Shown: positions 34,903 to 44,426, counted from the stretch's first letter. The stretch is 64,000 bases of DNA from JBCBDX01 sp039815825 (GCA_039815825.1 JBCBYO010000013.1:1-64000), one strand, 5' to 3'. Notes: generated from the letters alone by a model not told the origin. A program made the numbers and translations.

Positions 34903-34935
34903 GCAGGGACGGGCGATCGGGAAACCCGTCCCTGC
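34903..34935 (+). terminator. Stem-loop downstream of hisG
   Basis: A perfect 11-pair GC-rich stem (34903-34913 with 34925-34935) with an 11-base loop, starting seven bases after the hisG stop. No T-run follows, so termination would have to be factor-assisted or the hairpin protects the 3' end. Its position supports the end of the his operon. The remaining bases to 35023 show nothing. Confidence 0.55.
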
Positions 34936-35023
34936 ATGCCGGATAACGGTCGATCGGGGGAACCAATTCCAGCAACCTCGTTACGTAGGGCGCAAAAACC
35001 GGATCACAAGTTTTGCAAGTTTT

Positions 35024-35500
35024 TTACCAATGAGTGGTGCCCGGCGCACCTTTCACCGGGCCGGTAATCCAGGAGTTGACCCATCCACCGTAAAAATTAC
35101 CGGGTTGGGGCACAACTTTTTCGCCGTCAACAAAGCAGGCATCCATGGGTTCGGCATAAACAGAGACATAGCCCGCAATTGGTTCGAACCTGGGGGTGGG
35201 GCTAACGTAGCACCATGCCGCTCTTGCAGCCGTTTCGCCACCGGCCATGACATCGAAATAGCTCGCGCGTCCCTTCCATTCACACATAGATGAGCCTTTT
35301 GCAGGCACCAAAACGCCATCCGCAAAGGCACTAGGCGGGAGATAGTAGGTCGGGGGATGAAATGTTTCCAAAACGCGGAATGCATCCTTCGTTTGCGCAA
35401 TGACCTGTCCTGCAAACACAATCTTGACGGAACGGGGAAATGACTCCAATGCCGGTGGCCTTGGATAGGTGCCAACATCTTCCATCGGTAACGGGCTCAT
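35024..35500 (-). CDS. DUF427 domain protein
   Basis: A 158-aa protein of the DUF427 family, small beta-rich cytosolic proteins of unknown role. Typical are PRSVKIVFAGQVIAQTKDAF, HPPTYYLPPSAF and CEWKGRASYFDV, followed by AAWCYVSPTPRFEPIAGYVS. ATG 35500 (MSPLPMEDVG) has GGAAAG upstream. Sixteen additional residues are possible from 35548 but look non-coding. It is divergent from the glutathione transferase gene. Confidence 0.85.
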   Translation of the reverse strand: MSPLPMEDVGTYPRPPALESFPRSVKIVFAGQVIAQTKDAFRVLETFHPPTYYLPPSAFADGVLVPAKGSSMCEWKGRASYFDVMAGGETAARAAWCYVSPTPRFEPIAGYVSVYAEPMDACFVDGEKVVPQPGNFYGGWVNSWITGPVKGAPGTTHW

Positions 35501-35593
35501 TTCGCTTTCCTTTGTCACCCGGCAACCTTGTACACCGCCGATTTGCATATATGTGCACCATCAGCGCTCATATCCACCAAAGGATTTTTAGAA

Positions 35594-36301
35594 ATGGCCA
35601 AGAAGACGCTCGCTGATTTTGAAATCACCAAACACTGGAAACCAAGCGATCCCGACATTTTGCAACTTTACTCGTTCCCAACGCCAAATGGTGTGAAGGC
35701 ATCTATCGCCCTTGAGGAGCTGGGCGTCCCCTATGAACCGCATCTGATAAAGCTGAACGAGACGACGACACCGGAGTTCATGTCGCTGAACCCGAACAAC
35801 AAAATCCCCGCGATCATTGATCCCAATGGACCCAATGGTGAAGCGTTTGGCCTCTGGGAATCCGGCGCCATCCTGATTTATTTGGCCGAAAAACACGGGG
35901 GGCTCTTGCCAGCGGACCCAGCAGCCAAAGTTGAGACACTGCAGTGGCTGATGTTTCAGATGGGCGGAGTTGGTCCCATGTTCGGTCAATATGGCTTCTT
36001 CGCCGTATTCGGCGGCAAAGATATGGAAGACCCAACCGGCCGTGACCGTTACCGCAATGAGAGCAAACGGCTCCTCGGCGTATTGGAGCAACGTTTTGCC
36101 GATGGCCGCCAATGGATCATGGGCGACGAATACACAATCGCTGATATCGCCATCTTCCCTTGGATCCGCGGCGCCAAGCTCTTTTACAAGGCAGAAGAAG
36201 CTTTCGAAATGGAAACCCGGCCACATACAATGGCCTGGGTCGACCGTTGCGCTGCGCGCCCTGCTTCGGAAAAGGGACTTGTCACCCCGTCGCCTGAATG
36301 A
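35594..36301 (+). CDS. Glutathione S-transferase family protein
   Basis: A 235-aa cytosolic enzyme. The N-terminal thioredoxin fold (about residues 20-100) has LQLYSFPTPNGVKASIALEE, MSLNPNNKIPAIIDPNGPNG and LWESGAILIYLAEKHG, with the glutathione-binding ES pair. The helical C-terminal domain (about 110-230) contains RQWIMGDEYTIADIAIFPWI. The layout resembles the YfcG/YghU (Nu) class, which often has disulfide reductase activity. ATG 35594 is chosen; the longer frame overlaps the divergent DUF427 gene. Its stop abuts that of the universal stress gene with no base between. Confidence 0.9.
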   Translation: MAKKTLADFEITKHWKPSDPDILQLYSFPTPNGVKASIALEELGVPYEPHLIKLNETTTPEFMSLNPNNKIPAIIDPNGPNGEAFGLWESGAILIYLAEKHGGLLPADPAAKVETLQWLMFQMGGVGPMFGQYGFFAVFGGKDMEDPTGRDRYRNESKRLLGVLEQRFADGRQWIMGDEYTIADIAIFPWIRGAKLFYKAEEAFEMETRPHTMAWVDRCAARPASEKGLVTPSPE

Positions 36302-36739
36302 TCACTCCTTGGTGGTCAAAACGGCGCAATCGGCAAGTTGGCACACCTTCGTGGTGACACTGCCCATTAGCAGTCCCGTAAACGTGCCAAGGCCGCGGCG
36401 GCCAAGAACAATCAGGTCGCCGTCAACGGCTTTGGCATAGTTGACAATTGCGCCGGCGGGGTCGCTATAGCCGATCTCTTTGCCGGTGATGCTGACGTCT
36501 GCTCGCTTGGCGATTGCGTCGGCTTCTGCGAGCGCATCTTTACCCGCCTTTTCGATCTCCTCAGCCGTCGGTGGCACCGGTACGGCATTGTATCCGACAA
36601 CCATGGTTTCCCCAACCAGTTGCGGCGTATGGACGACAAAGAGTTTGCTTGAAAAAGCCTTGGCGAGTGCGCAGGCATGCTCAAGTGCCTGTTTCGCATG
36701 GTCGGAGCGATCATAGCCAACAATGATGTTTTTATACAT
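36302..36739 (-). CDS. Universal stress protein
   Basis: A 145-aa UspA-fold protein. Family motifs are KNIIVGYDRSDHAKQALEHA at the N-terminus and the ATP-binding stretch GDLIVLGRRGLGTFTGLLMG followed by SVTTKVCQLADCAVLT (G-2x-G-9x-G(S/T) pattern). ATG 36739 is used; GAGGCAAAA upstream gives a ribosome site. Such proteins help survival under stress. It is convergent with the glutathione transferase gene. Confidence 0.9.
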   Translation of the reverse strand: MYKNIIVGYDRSDHAKQALEHACALAKAFSSKLFVVHTPQLVGETMVVGYNAVPVPPTAEEIEKAGKDALAEADAIAKRADVSITGKEIGYSDPAGAIVNYAKAVDGDLIVLGRRGLGTFTGLLMGSVTTKVCQLADCAVLTTKE

Positions 36740-36951
36740 TTTTGCCTCCATTTCGACTGCTTTGGGAAATTCTCGCAGACCGTCTTCTGTCTGACTTTGA
36801 TCTTGATCATGGGGATTGACGATTTGCCGCTCGCCGAACTAGCCTTTCGGTGCTGCGATGGCGTCGCGGCTTGTATCTTTGGAAATTCTGTCCTGTACGC
36901 CCGGACGCTTTTTTAATTGAAAAGCGCCGCGCCGGTGCTTTGGGAGATGTC

Positions 36952-38181
36952 ATGGACAATCAAGACACAATTGAGCGCCCTGAATTTTTTACACGCCACG
37001 ATGGAGGCAAAGCCCCACTCCCGTTTTCCAAAGGCGAGTATGAAAGGCGGCTAAGGGGTCTGCGTCAGATCATGGATGAGCGCAGTATTGACGCTGTGTT
37101 GCTGACCTCGATGCATAACATCGCTTACTATTCGGGTTTTCTTTATTGCGCGTTCGGGCGTCCCTACGGATGTGTCGTCACGCGCGAGGCGTGCACTACT
37201 GTTTCTGCAAATATCGACGCCAGCCAGCCGTGGCGCCGTTCTATTGGTGAGAACGTGATTTACACCGATTGGAAGCGGGACAATTATTGGCGTGCCGTTA
37301 AAAAACTTGTTGGCGATGCCAAGTCGATCGCTATTGAGGGCGACCATCTCACTTTGCAGCAGAGAAACAAGCTCATTGAATTTCTTGACGTTGCAGAGGT
37401 TACTGATGCTGCGCCTGACATGATGAAGCAGCGAATGATCAAGTCGGCTGAGGAGATTGATCTCATCATTCACGGTGCGCAAGTCGCTGACATCGGGGGG
37501 ATGGCCATTCGCGACGCTATCAGGCCCGGCGCGCGTGAAATCGACGTGGCAATGGCCGGCAGAGACGCCATGGAAGCAGAAATTGCGCGGCGTTTTCCCG
37601 ATGCCGAGTATCGGGATACATGGGTTTGGTTTCAGTCAGGTCTTAATACCGATGGCGCTCACAACCCGGTGACGGCCCGCCAATTGCGGGAAGGTGACAT
37701 TTTGAGCTTGAATACCTTTCCAATGATATCAGGCTATTACACAGCCCTTGAGCGCACGCTGTTTTTGGGCGAACCTGACGCTGCTTCGATGCGGATGTGG
37801 GAAGCCAACGTTGGCGCCCATGAATTGGGGCTTTCTTTGATTAAGGCCGGGGCAACCTGTTCGGGGATTTGTGCGGACATCAATAGTTTCTTCCAAGAAG
37901 AAGCGATCCTACAATACCGTTCCTTTGGTTATGGGCATTCGTTTGGCATCCTTTCCCATTACTATGGGCGCGAAGCAGGTCTCGAGCTACGCGAAGACAT
38001 TGATACGGTTTTGGAGCCAGGCATGGTTGTCTCCATGGAGCCCATGATTTGGGTGCCAGAGGGAACACCGGGGGCCGGCGGTTATCGGGAGCATGATATT
38101 CTGGTCATAGAGGCCGATGGATCAGCCCGTAACATCACTGGTTTCCCTTATGGTCCCCGTCATAATATCGTTGCAGTGTAA
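36952..38181 (+). CDS. Creatinase (creatine amidinohydrolase)
   Basis: Hydrolyses creatine to sarcosine and urea. It has 409 aa, close to the about 403 of the Pseudomonas putida enzyme, and matches it over the whole length as far as I recall: HNIAYYSGFLYCAFGRPYG, ANIDASQPWRRSIGENVIY, WFQSGLNTDGAHNPVTARQ, FPMISGYYTALERTLFLG and GREAGLELREDIDTVLEPGM. The residues equivalent to His232, Glu262 and Glu358 are present as His237, Glu267 and Glu363. It has the pita-bread fold but no metal ligands of aminopeptidases, as normal for creatinase. GGGAG precedes the ATG. No creatininase or sarcosine oxidase gene is nearby, so it stands alone. A related M24-type hydrolase activity cannot be ruled out. Confidence 0.9.
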   Translation: MDNQDTIERPEFFTRHDGGKAPLPFSKGEYERRLRGLRQIMDERSIDAVLLTSMHNIAYYSGFLYCAFGRPYGCVVTREACTTVSANIDASQPWRRSIGENVIYTDWKRDNYWRAVKKLVGDAKSIAIEGDHLTLQQRNKLIEFLDVAEVTDAAPDMMKQRMIKSAEEIDLIIHGAQVADIGGMAIRDAIRPGAREIDVAMAGRDAMEAEIARRFPDAEYRDTWVWFQSGLNTDGAHNPVTARQLREGDILSLNTFPMISGYYTALERTLFLGEPDAASMRMWEANVGAHELGLSLIKAGATCSGICADINSFFQEEAILQYRSFGYGHSFGILSHYYGREAGLELREDIDTVLEPGMVVSMEPMIWVPEGTPGAGGYREHDILVIEADGSARNITGFPYGPRHNIVAV

Positions 38182-38231
38182 TCGCCTGCCCTTGGCTCCG
38201 GGTTGATGGGTGATTAGCTGATCGAAAATGA

Positions 38232-38747
38232 TCACGCGGCCAAGTTTAAACCGTGCCCATATTCTACCAACAGGTCGCGCAACAAAGACTTGTCGATCGG
38301 TTTGAAGATTATAGTTGGTTCATTCAGGCCAGCTGCACGACAGTGTTCACAAACACGCGCAAGTTCAGGGGGAGTGTGTTCGCACACAATGATGCAGAGC
38401 CCTTGATATCCCGACGATGCCAGTAAAGACAGAAGTTCACTGGCATTGGCGTTGGGCGCGCCAAGACCGATCACCAAGATTTGGGGTTCAAGCGCCGAAA
38501 CCAAATTCATAACACCGCGCCCGTCGGTCGTGGCGAACGTCTCAAAGTGGCAGCGCTCCGCGAGCTTAACAATTATGTTTGTCGCTTCGGGGTCATGTTC
38601 GAAAACCAAAAGCCGATGGGCCCTGTGCGCTTGGTCGTTTGACGCATCACCCATCTTACTTTCTTTTCTGCTTTTTTGCTCAGCGTCGCTCCGATCGGCG
38701 GACGATCCACCGATCATCGGCGTCCCCGATGTTAGGTTATTAAACAT
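38232..38747 (-). CDS. Receiver-like protein lacking the phosphoacceptor aspartate
   Basis: A 171-aa protein with a polar N-terminal tail of about 44 residues and a CheY-like domain (about 45-165). Strand 1 is RLLVFEHDPEAT (acidic pocket partly kept), and the conserved Lys is seen in IIFKPIDKS (Lys149). Strand 3 reads PQILVIGLGAPN, where Gly94 takes the place of the Asp that is normally phosphorylated. It is therefore probably a pseudo-receiver. GGGGGAAC lies upstream of ATG 38747. It is divergent from the GGDEF-EAL gene, with 217 bases between them that hold no other clear feature. Confidence 0.7.
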   Translation of the reverse strand: MFNNLTSGTPMIGGSSADRSDAEQKSRKESKMGDASNDQAHRAHRLLVFEHDPEATNIIVKLAERCHFETFATTDGRGVMNLVSALEPQILVIGLGAPNANASELLSLLASSGYQGLCIIVCEHTPPELARVCEHCRAAGLNEPTIIFKPIDKSLLRDLLVEYGHGLNLAA

Positions 38748-38964
38748 TCTGTTCCCCCGAACATGGTCAATTTAGGCGGGGGAAGTGAATTCAACGCTAA
38801 GACTTACGGTTGATAGAAACACAACCTGCAACAACCGCAATGAGACTACGGCTTTAAGGCGTAATTTACCGTCACTATCGTTTTTCCCGCCAATAGGGTT
38901 CAAGTGCCACTGTATGTTTACAGTCCGTGGTGCACGCTCACCTGAAGTAGGGAACTGGAACTAA

Positions 38965-41361
38965 ATGTTTTCTTGGCTTGCGAAAGTTTATCGCTGGGTC
39001 GATCGGACTACCGGATTGGCTCAATTGCCGTCTGCGCACCGCAAGATGGTACGCGGCGCGCAATTGCAGTCCATTGCGGATTTGGTTCCCTTTTCACTGG
39101 TTGGCACAATCGCAACCGGCATAATTTTGTTAGTGGCGTCTCTGGACTCTGACGCTTTTTTCAAGTTGCTCGCGATATCTATCATCGCCGTCTTGACCCA
39201 GACACTGTTTTGCGGCCTGCCTGGGTCGAAGTTGATCGTTCGAGCAAACCGGAAAGTAGAACCGGCCGGTGCGCTTAAGTCACGTGTATACCTAACAATG
39301 ACCCTTGCAGCGGCCAGCGTCTGGGGGGGCGCGCTTATTGTGCTAACAGGTATCGAGGCAGCGCAAAATCATGCGTTCACGCTGGGCATCATTGTATGTG
39401 CCAGTTTATTGATATCAGTCTTCATTTTCTCACATTTCGCGCAGGCGGTTATTATTTTTGTGGTTGTAACAGCAATCGCAATAGCCACTGTACTCGTCCC
39501 ACATTTGTCGATCCTTGAATCTTCAGGCGTTCTCGCGCTTTTACTGGGTTACGTTTTGGTTGTTCCGGGAATGGCTCTTGTGAATGCACGTCAATTCGTA
39601 AAGCAGGTGGCAGGCGAGCTGGCGCAGAGGGAATCCTCCGAACAGCTGGGCCAAAAACTCTCTGATTATGAAGAATCTGCGCATGAATGGTTCTGGGAAA
39701 CAGACAAGCATGGTCACATTGTCAAAGCATCAGATGAACTCCTTTCGGCTCTGCGCGTCGATGACGATACAGATTTGAGTTCCCTCAAGGGGCTTCAACA
39801 CATCTCCAATGTGGTTGAACGCAGTGCAAGCGACATGAGTACATTCACCAAAGCTGTCAGCCGGCGTAAGCCATTTCGCCAACTGAACCTTTGCATCAAC
39901 CAAAAAGGTGGGCCCACCTGGATTCAAGTTAGCGGCAAACCTGTTTTCTCCAAGTCGGGTATGTTCTGCGGATATATTGGCGCTGGCGCTGACGTGACTA
40001 AGCAAAAAACCGCTGAAAGCCGTATCGTTGAAATGGCGCACTACGACAGCTTGACCGGCCTTTTGAACCGCCCGAGTTTCTCATCAAAGTTAAACGCAGC
40101 TGTTAAAGAACTGGATCGCAACGGCACACCATTTATCTTGATGTTTCTTGATCTGGATAAGTTCAAACTCGTCAACGATACCTATGGCCACCACACGGGC
40201 GACGAGCTTCTGAAGATGGTGTCCGCGAGGCTTTCCAAAATTGTGCGCAAGGGCGATGACGTGGCTCGACTTGGCGGCGATGAATTTGCAATCCTGTTCC
40301 ATCAGAACAGCGACCCGCTTGCAGCGGCCCGGTTTGCAGCCAGAATAGTAGAAAGTGTATCGCGTCCCTACGAATTCGACACCCACGTTGCCGCCGTTGG
40401 AGCGAGTATTGGTATTGCTTTGGCTCCGCAACATGGCGCGCGCCCAGAACAGCTGCTTCGAAACGCGGATTTGGCACTTTACCGCGCAAAGGAAGACGGA
40501 CGTGGTTTGTTCCGCTTCTTCGAAAGTCGTATGGATTCAGAGCAGCGCGAAAAGCGGCTCCTCGAGCTAGAGATGCGGATGGCATTGGAGCAAGACGAAT
40601 TCAGCATGTACTTCCAGCCCAAGGTTTGCACCACAAGTGGAAAAATCGTCTGTTTCGAGGCGCTTATTCGCTGGGATCACAAGTTGCGCGGACCGATCTC
40701 GCCCGACGAGTTTATTCCGCTCGCCGAACAATCAAACCTCATCGTTGACATCGGTCGTTGGACCCTTTTTCGCGCTTGTGGGATCGCGCAACACTGGGCG
40801 GATGATGTCGCTGTCGCCGTCAATATTTCGGCAGCACACTTTATGCGCTCGGAAATTGTCGAAGACATTAAATCGGCCATCAAAGAGTATGACTTTGATC
40901 CCAGCCGCCTAGAGGTTGAAATTACAGAATCGCTGATGGTGGCGGACACCTTGGATGTTGCGACGCGATTGCAGAGTCTCAAAGAGCTAGGCGTATCCAT
41001 AGTTCTGGACGATTTTGGAACCGGCTATTCCAGCCTATCTTATCTGACCAAGTTCCCGTTTGACCGGCTCAAGATCGACAAATCGTTCATCCAGGACATC
41101 GAAACTGATCGCAAGGCGGTTGCGATAATGCGGGCGATCTCCACGCTCAGCGAAGATTTGGATATATCAATCACTGTCGAGGGCGTCGAAACAAGGGCTC
41201 AGGTCGACTTCCTGAAAACCATTCAATGCGACCAATTCCAGGGATATTTCTTCTCTTCAGCAATCCCTGAAGATGCCGTTGGCGCGCTATTGCTTAAAAA
41301 CCATATGGAAACCAGCTCGCTCGAACCGACGAGTGCCGAGGATCACCGCCTTACGGGCTAA
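38965..41361 (+). CDS. Membrane PAS-GGDEF-EAL protein (c-di-GMP turnover)
   Basis: A 798-aa protein with about five to six hydrophobic segments (residues 30-215), a PAS-like domain with PAC (about 230-350), GGDEF (about 355-520) and EAL (about 540-785). The GGDEF site is intact (DDVARLGGDEFAILFH), so diguanylate cyclase activity is possible. The EAL part has CFEALIRWDH, AVNISAAHFM, EITESLMV and LDDFGTGYSSLSYLTKFPFD, so phosphodiesterase residues are also present. Such bifunctional proteins switch between motile and attached life. The PAS domain and membrane part would sense an unknown signal. The pseudo-receiver gene next to it may be a partner, by proximity only. Confidence 0.92.
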   Translation: MFSWLAKVYRWVDRTTGLAQLPSAHRKMVRGAQLQSIADLVPFSLVGTIATGIILLVASLDSDAFFKLLAISIIAVLTQTLFCGLPGSKLIVRANRKVEPAGALKSRVYLTMTLAAASVWGGALIVLTGIEAAQNHAFTLGIIVCASLLISVFIFSHFAQAVIIFVVVTAIAIATVLVPHLSILESSGVLALLLGYVLVVPGMALVNARQFVKQVAGELAQRESSEQLGQKLSDYEESAHEWFWETDKHGHIVKASDELLSALRVDDDTDLSSLKGLQHISNVVERSASDMSTFTKAVSRRKPFRQLNLCINQKGGPTWIQVSGKPVFSKSGMFCGYIGAGADVTKQKTAESRIVEMAHYDSLTGLLNRPSFSSKLNAAVKELDRNGTPFILMFLDLDKFKLVNDTYGHHTGDELLKMVSARLSKIVRKGDDVARLGGDEFAILFHQNSDPLAAARFAARIVESVSRPYEFDTHVAAVGASIGIALAPQHGARPEQLLRNADLALYRAKEDGRGLFRFFESRMDSEQREKRLLELEMRMALEQDEFSMYFQPKVCTTSGKIVCFEALIRWDHKLRGPISPDEFIPLAEQSNLIVDIGRWTLFRACGIAQHWADDVAVAVNISAAHFMRSEIVEDIKSAIKEYDFDPSRLEVEITESLMVADTLDVATRLQSLKELGVSIVLDDFGTGYSSLSYLTKFPFDRLKIDKSFIQDIETDRKAVAIMRAISTLSEDLDISITVEGVETRAQVDFLKTIQCDQFQGYFFSSAIPEDAVGALLLKNHMETSSLEPTSAEDHRLTG

Positions 41362-41479
41362 CCTTTCCAAAACGCGACGCGTTGTGGCAACCGTAAGCTC
41401 CGCCTCAAAATGCGCTATTTGCTCGAGTTCGACCTAGGATCTGGGTGTCAGCGGGTTTGTTCCCGTGCCCAAATCTTGG

Positions 41480-43108
41480 TTAGTGACCAGCGCCAAAACT
41501 ACCCGTTCGAATTCCGTAGTGGACGGCGACACCATAATCGGGATCATCATCACTATCGACGATCAATTGGCCCGCTCGTTTCAACAAATAATGGCAATCG
41601 CGGGACAAATGCTTCAACTGCAACATTTTCCCCTCGGCCTCATATTTCATCGCAATTGACTCAATTGCCTGAAGGGCTGACTGGTCGGCAACGCGCGAAT
41701 TCAGAAAGTCGATAGTGACAAGAGAAGGGTCGTTTGCGGGGTCAAAGAGTTCGGAAAATCCGTCAGCTGATCCAAAGAAAAGGGGACCGTGCACTGCATA
41801 GACCTTAGAACCTTCTGGCGTCACATGTGTGCTTGCTGATATTCTGGTGGCATTCTGCCAAGCATAAGCCAGTGCCGAAACGATAACACCGACGATGACG
41901 GCCATGGCCAAATCGGTCATCACGGTAACTACCGTAACAAGAATGATCACGAACGCGTCTACGCGTGGAATTTTGCGCATGATGGTAAGCGAGTTCCAGG
42001 CAAACGTACCGATGACGACCATAAACATAACGCCCACAAGCGCCGCCAATGGGATTTGCTCGATCATCGGTGATGCAAAGAGAATGAAGACGAGTAAGAA
42101 TAGCGCTGCCGAAATGCCGGAAAGGCGTGTTCGGCCGCCCGATTTCACGTTGATCATCGACTGGCCGATCATCGCACAACCGCCCATGCCTCCAAAAAAA
42201 CCGGTCACTCCATTAGCCAATCCTTGTGCCCAGCATTCTTTGGAGGCGCCGCCACGTTGGCCTGTAATGTCACCGACTAAGTTCAAGGTCAGTAGGCTTT
42301 CGATCAAGCCGATAGCTGCCAAAATAACCGCATAGGGCAGGATGATTTGGAGCGTCTCGAGGTTAAGTGGAACCGCCGGAATGTGGAACATCGGCAATCC
42401 ACCTTCGATTGATGCCATGTCGCCAACACGCGGCACATCCAAACCAAACAAGATCACGATAGCGGCCACAATCCCAATTCCCATCAGGGGCGCAGGTACG
42501 GCAGTTGTGATTTTGGGTGCCGCCCAGATGATCACCATGGTCAGTCCAACAAGGGTCAGCATGATCGCCAGCGGCACACCTGATAACCACTCGCCATTGG
42601 CCATGCCATGCCCGGCACTGTCGGCTGTTCCCGGCACCTGAAATTGTGAGAGCTGTGCGAGGAAAATGACAATCGCCAAGCCGTTCACAAAGCCAAGCAT
42701 GACCGGATGCGGTACGAGGCGAATGAAGCGACCCAAGTGAAATATGCCCGCGAGTATTTGCCAAATACCCATTAGGACAACGGTTGCGAAGAGATATTCG
42801 ACACCATGTTCGGCAACCAGAGCGACCATCACAACTGCAAGTGCCCCGGTCGCACCAGAAATCATGCCGGGCCGCCCGCCGAAGATCGCCGTAATCAACC
42901 CAACCAGGAAGGCAGCATAAAGGCCAACCAAAGGATGAACGCCTGCAACAAATGCAAAGGCCACCGCCTCGGGCACTAACGCTAGGGCGACTGTTAGCCC
43001 GGCGAGCAATTCAGTTTTGAGAACGTCAGGTGTAAATTGCGCGGTGGGTAAACGCTGATTGTCGCCAGACAGATTGTCGGCGAAGGCTGTTAGGGCTGAG
43101 CGGATCAT
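41480..43108 (-). CDS. SulP-family inorganic anion transporter
   Basis: A 542-aa protein with about 10-12 membrane segments and a C-terminal STAS domain (about residues 430-520). Family signs are LAGLTVALALVPEAVAFAFV, GLYAAFLVGLITAIFGGRPG, GCAMIGQSMINVKSGGRTRL and, in STAS, VYAVHGPLFFGSADGFSELF and VTIDFLNSRVADQSALQAI. SulP proteins carry sulfate, bicarbonate or other anions; this one resembles the group annotated as sulfate or bicarbonate transporters and substrate cannot be told. ATG 43108 (MIRSALTAFAD) is used. A start at 43219 would overlap the upstream gene. Confidence 0.9.
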   Translation of the reverse strand: MIRSALTAFADNLSGDNQRLPTAQFTPDVLKTELLAGLTVALALVPEAVAFAFVAGVHPLVGLYAAFLVGLITAIFGGRPGMISGATGALAVVMVALVAEHGVEYLFATVVLMGIWQILAGIFHLGRFIRLVPHPVMLGFVNGLAIVIFLAQLSQFQVPGTADSAGHGMANGEWLSGVPLAIMLTLVGLTMVIIWAAPKITTAVPAPLMGIGIVAAIVILFGLDVPRVGDMASIEGGLPMFHIPAVPLNLETLQIILPYAVILAAIGLIESLLTLNLVGDITGQRGGASKECWAQGLANGVTGFFGGMGGCAMIGQSMINVKSGGRTRLSGISAALFLLVFILFASPMIEQIPLAALVGVMFMVVIGTFAWNSLTIMRKIPRVDAFVIILVTVVTVMTDLAMAVIVGVIVSALAYAWQNATRISASTHVTPEGSKVYAVHGPLFFGSADGFSELFDPANDPSLVTIDFLNSRVADQSALQAIESIAMKYEAEGKMLQLKHLSRDCHYLLKRAGQLIVDSDDDPDYGVAVHYGIRTGSFGAGH

Positions 43109-43215
43109 GATTTGGCTTTTTTTGGGAGGAAGAAAGGGCCTGCATACAAGTTTTATGCTGCTGCGCAATGGGTCGAGCTGATTTTGCAGCAAGGTCACCG
43201 CTAATTTGGTGGGTT

Positions 43216-44346
43216 TCAAAAACCGTCACCGTCGGACAAAATCCGTTCCATGATCCGCTCTACATCAGGAAATGATACGGACATAGCTGGAGCATCAAAA
43301 TCAAAACTCTCCGGTTCTACGTTCCAATAGTGATGGCCGGCTGCTTGCGACAAACCATAATAGCCAAGATAGCGACCTGGATTGTCGAGTACTCTGCCGT
43401 CAGACGGTGTGATAAACTCAACGACGTGCGTTTCCGGTTGGCAAAATACTATATTGGCGAGCCCAGCGCCGTGCGGGCCCATAACAATTTTGGCACGCTT
43501 GAAAAGGGCTCGATCAGCGTCCCAATCCCCCACGCTCTTGAAAACAACCAGTTTCAGATCCTGTTCTGAGGCGATGCGACCAAGTCGATTCAGGAGGATT
43601 TCCTCTCCTGTTACCGACCGGTTTGTATCTTGTCTTGTAACGTAGATAATCAAATCCCGGGGGCTCAGCTCCCGCAAACCCAACCGTTGTTGTACTGGCC
43701 GGAGTGTTGCCCGGGGATAAAGGCGCGACATTGGGGACACAGGTGAGAAATGAGGGAAGTAAACATGGTTCGCATGCAGAACGTACCTCTCCAGTGCATT
43801 GATAGGTTTGTCGACAATCCGTTCGGTTAAGCCCATGATTTGCCAAAACCAACGGGCAAACGGTGCGTCCTTATAGTGGCTGGCGATCCTTATGTTCTTG
43901 TTTTGCGGCAGTTCAAGCCAATCCAAAACCATCGCCAGCGGTGCTATCCCATCCAAAATAAAATGCTGAAACGCGGCACCCATCCACGCCGAAACGAGAA
44001 CAGCGGCTTCAACATGGCTGACGGTTTCAGTCTCGCGGTAAAGAGAGGCGTCCGGTCCCGCCCACCATCTGCCAAAGGAAAAATACTGCCCGTCGTCGAA
44101 CACAACATTGTCGCCAATATAGGCATCCTGCAGCTTCAAAAGAAAAAAACACTGTGGCTGAATGGGTGGTTCGAATTGGTTGCTGTGCGGGTTCACGCCT
44201 CTGGCTGGGTGAAGCGGCTGGTAACTCGTTCGAAGCGCATAAGCGCTCTCATCAACCTCTGACAGATTGATAATTGTGCGCCTGTCGGGCCGTTTAATTC
44301 GGTCGAGATGCCGAGCGAGCTCCGGGCCTGAGAATTGGGTTGCCAT
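43216..44346 (-). CDS. Glycosyltransferase family 61 protein
   Basis: A 376-aa protein. Its C-terminal half shows the GT61 (DUF563) pattern: YVTRQDTNRSVTGEEILLNR, LKLVVFKSVGDWDADRALFK and KIVMGPHGAGLANIVFCQPE followed by THVVEFITP. Such enzymes transfer pentose or hexose units in surface polysaccharide synthesis. No signal peptide or membrane helix is seen. No other polysaccharide genes are near. The gene lies downstream of groEL on the same strand but is separated by the terminator-repeat array. Confidence 0.85.
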   Translation of the reverse strand: MATQFSGPELARHLDRIKRPDRRTIINLSEVDESAYALRTSYQPLHPARGVNPHSNQFEPPIQPQCFFLLKLQDAYIGDNVVFDDGQYFSFGRWWAGPDASLYRETETVSHVEAAVLVSAWMGAAFQHFILDGIAPLAMVLDWLELPQNKNIRIASHYKDAPFARWFWQIMGLTERIVDKPINALERYVLHANHVYFPHFSPVSPMSRLYPRATLRPVQQRLGLRELSPRDLIIYVTRQDTNRSVTGEEILLNRLGRIASEQDLKLVVFKSVGDWDADRALFKRAKIVMGPHGAGLANIVFCQPETHVVEFITPSDGRVLDNPGRYLGYYGLSQAAGHHYWNVEPESFDFDAPAMSVSFPDVERIMERILSDGDGF

Positions 44347-44404
44347 GTTCTTCGTTTAATTGGTGATCTTCTTGGCCTTCTAACACTGTCCCGGGAAAAC
44401 AAAA

Positions 44405-44426
44405 AAGGCTGCTCGGAGGCGGCCTT
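44405..44426 (-). terminator. Distal, diverged copy of the groEL terminator
   Basis: Nine-base arms (44405-44413 and 44418-44426) with a CGGA loop and two mismatches. It has the best U-tract of all copies (A-run 44398-44404 on the plus strand). It lies 58 bases upstream of the GT61 start codon. Confidence 0.6.
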
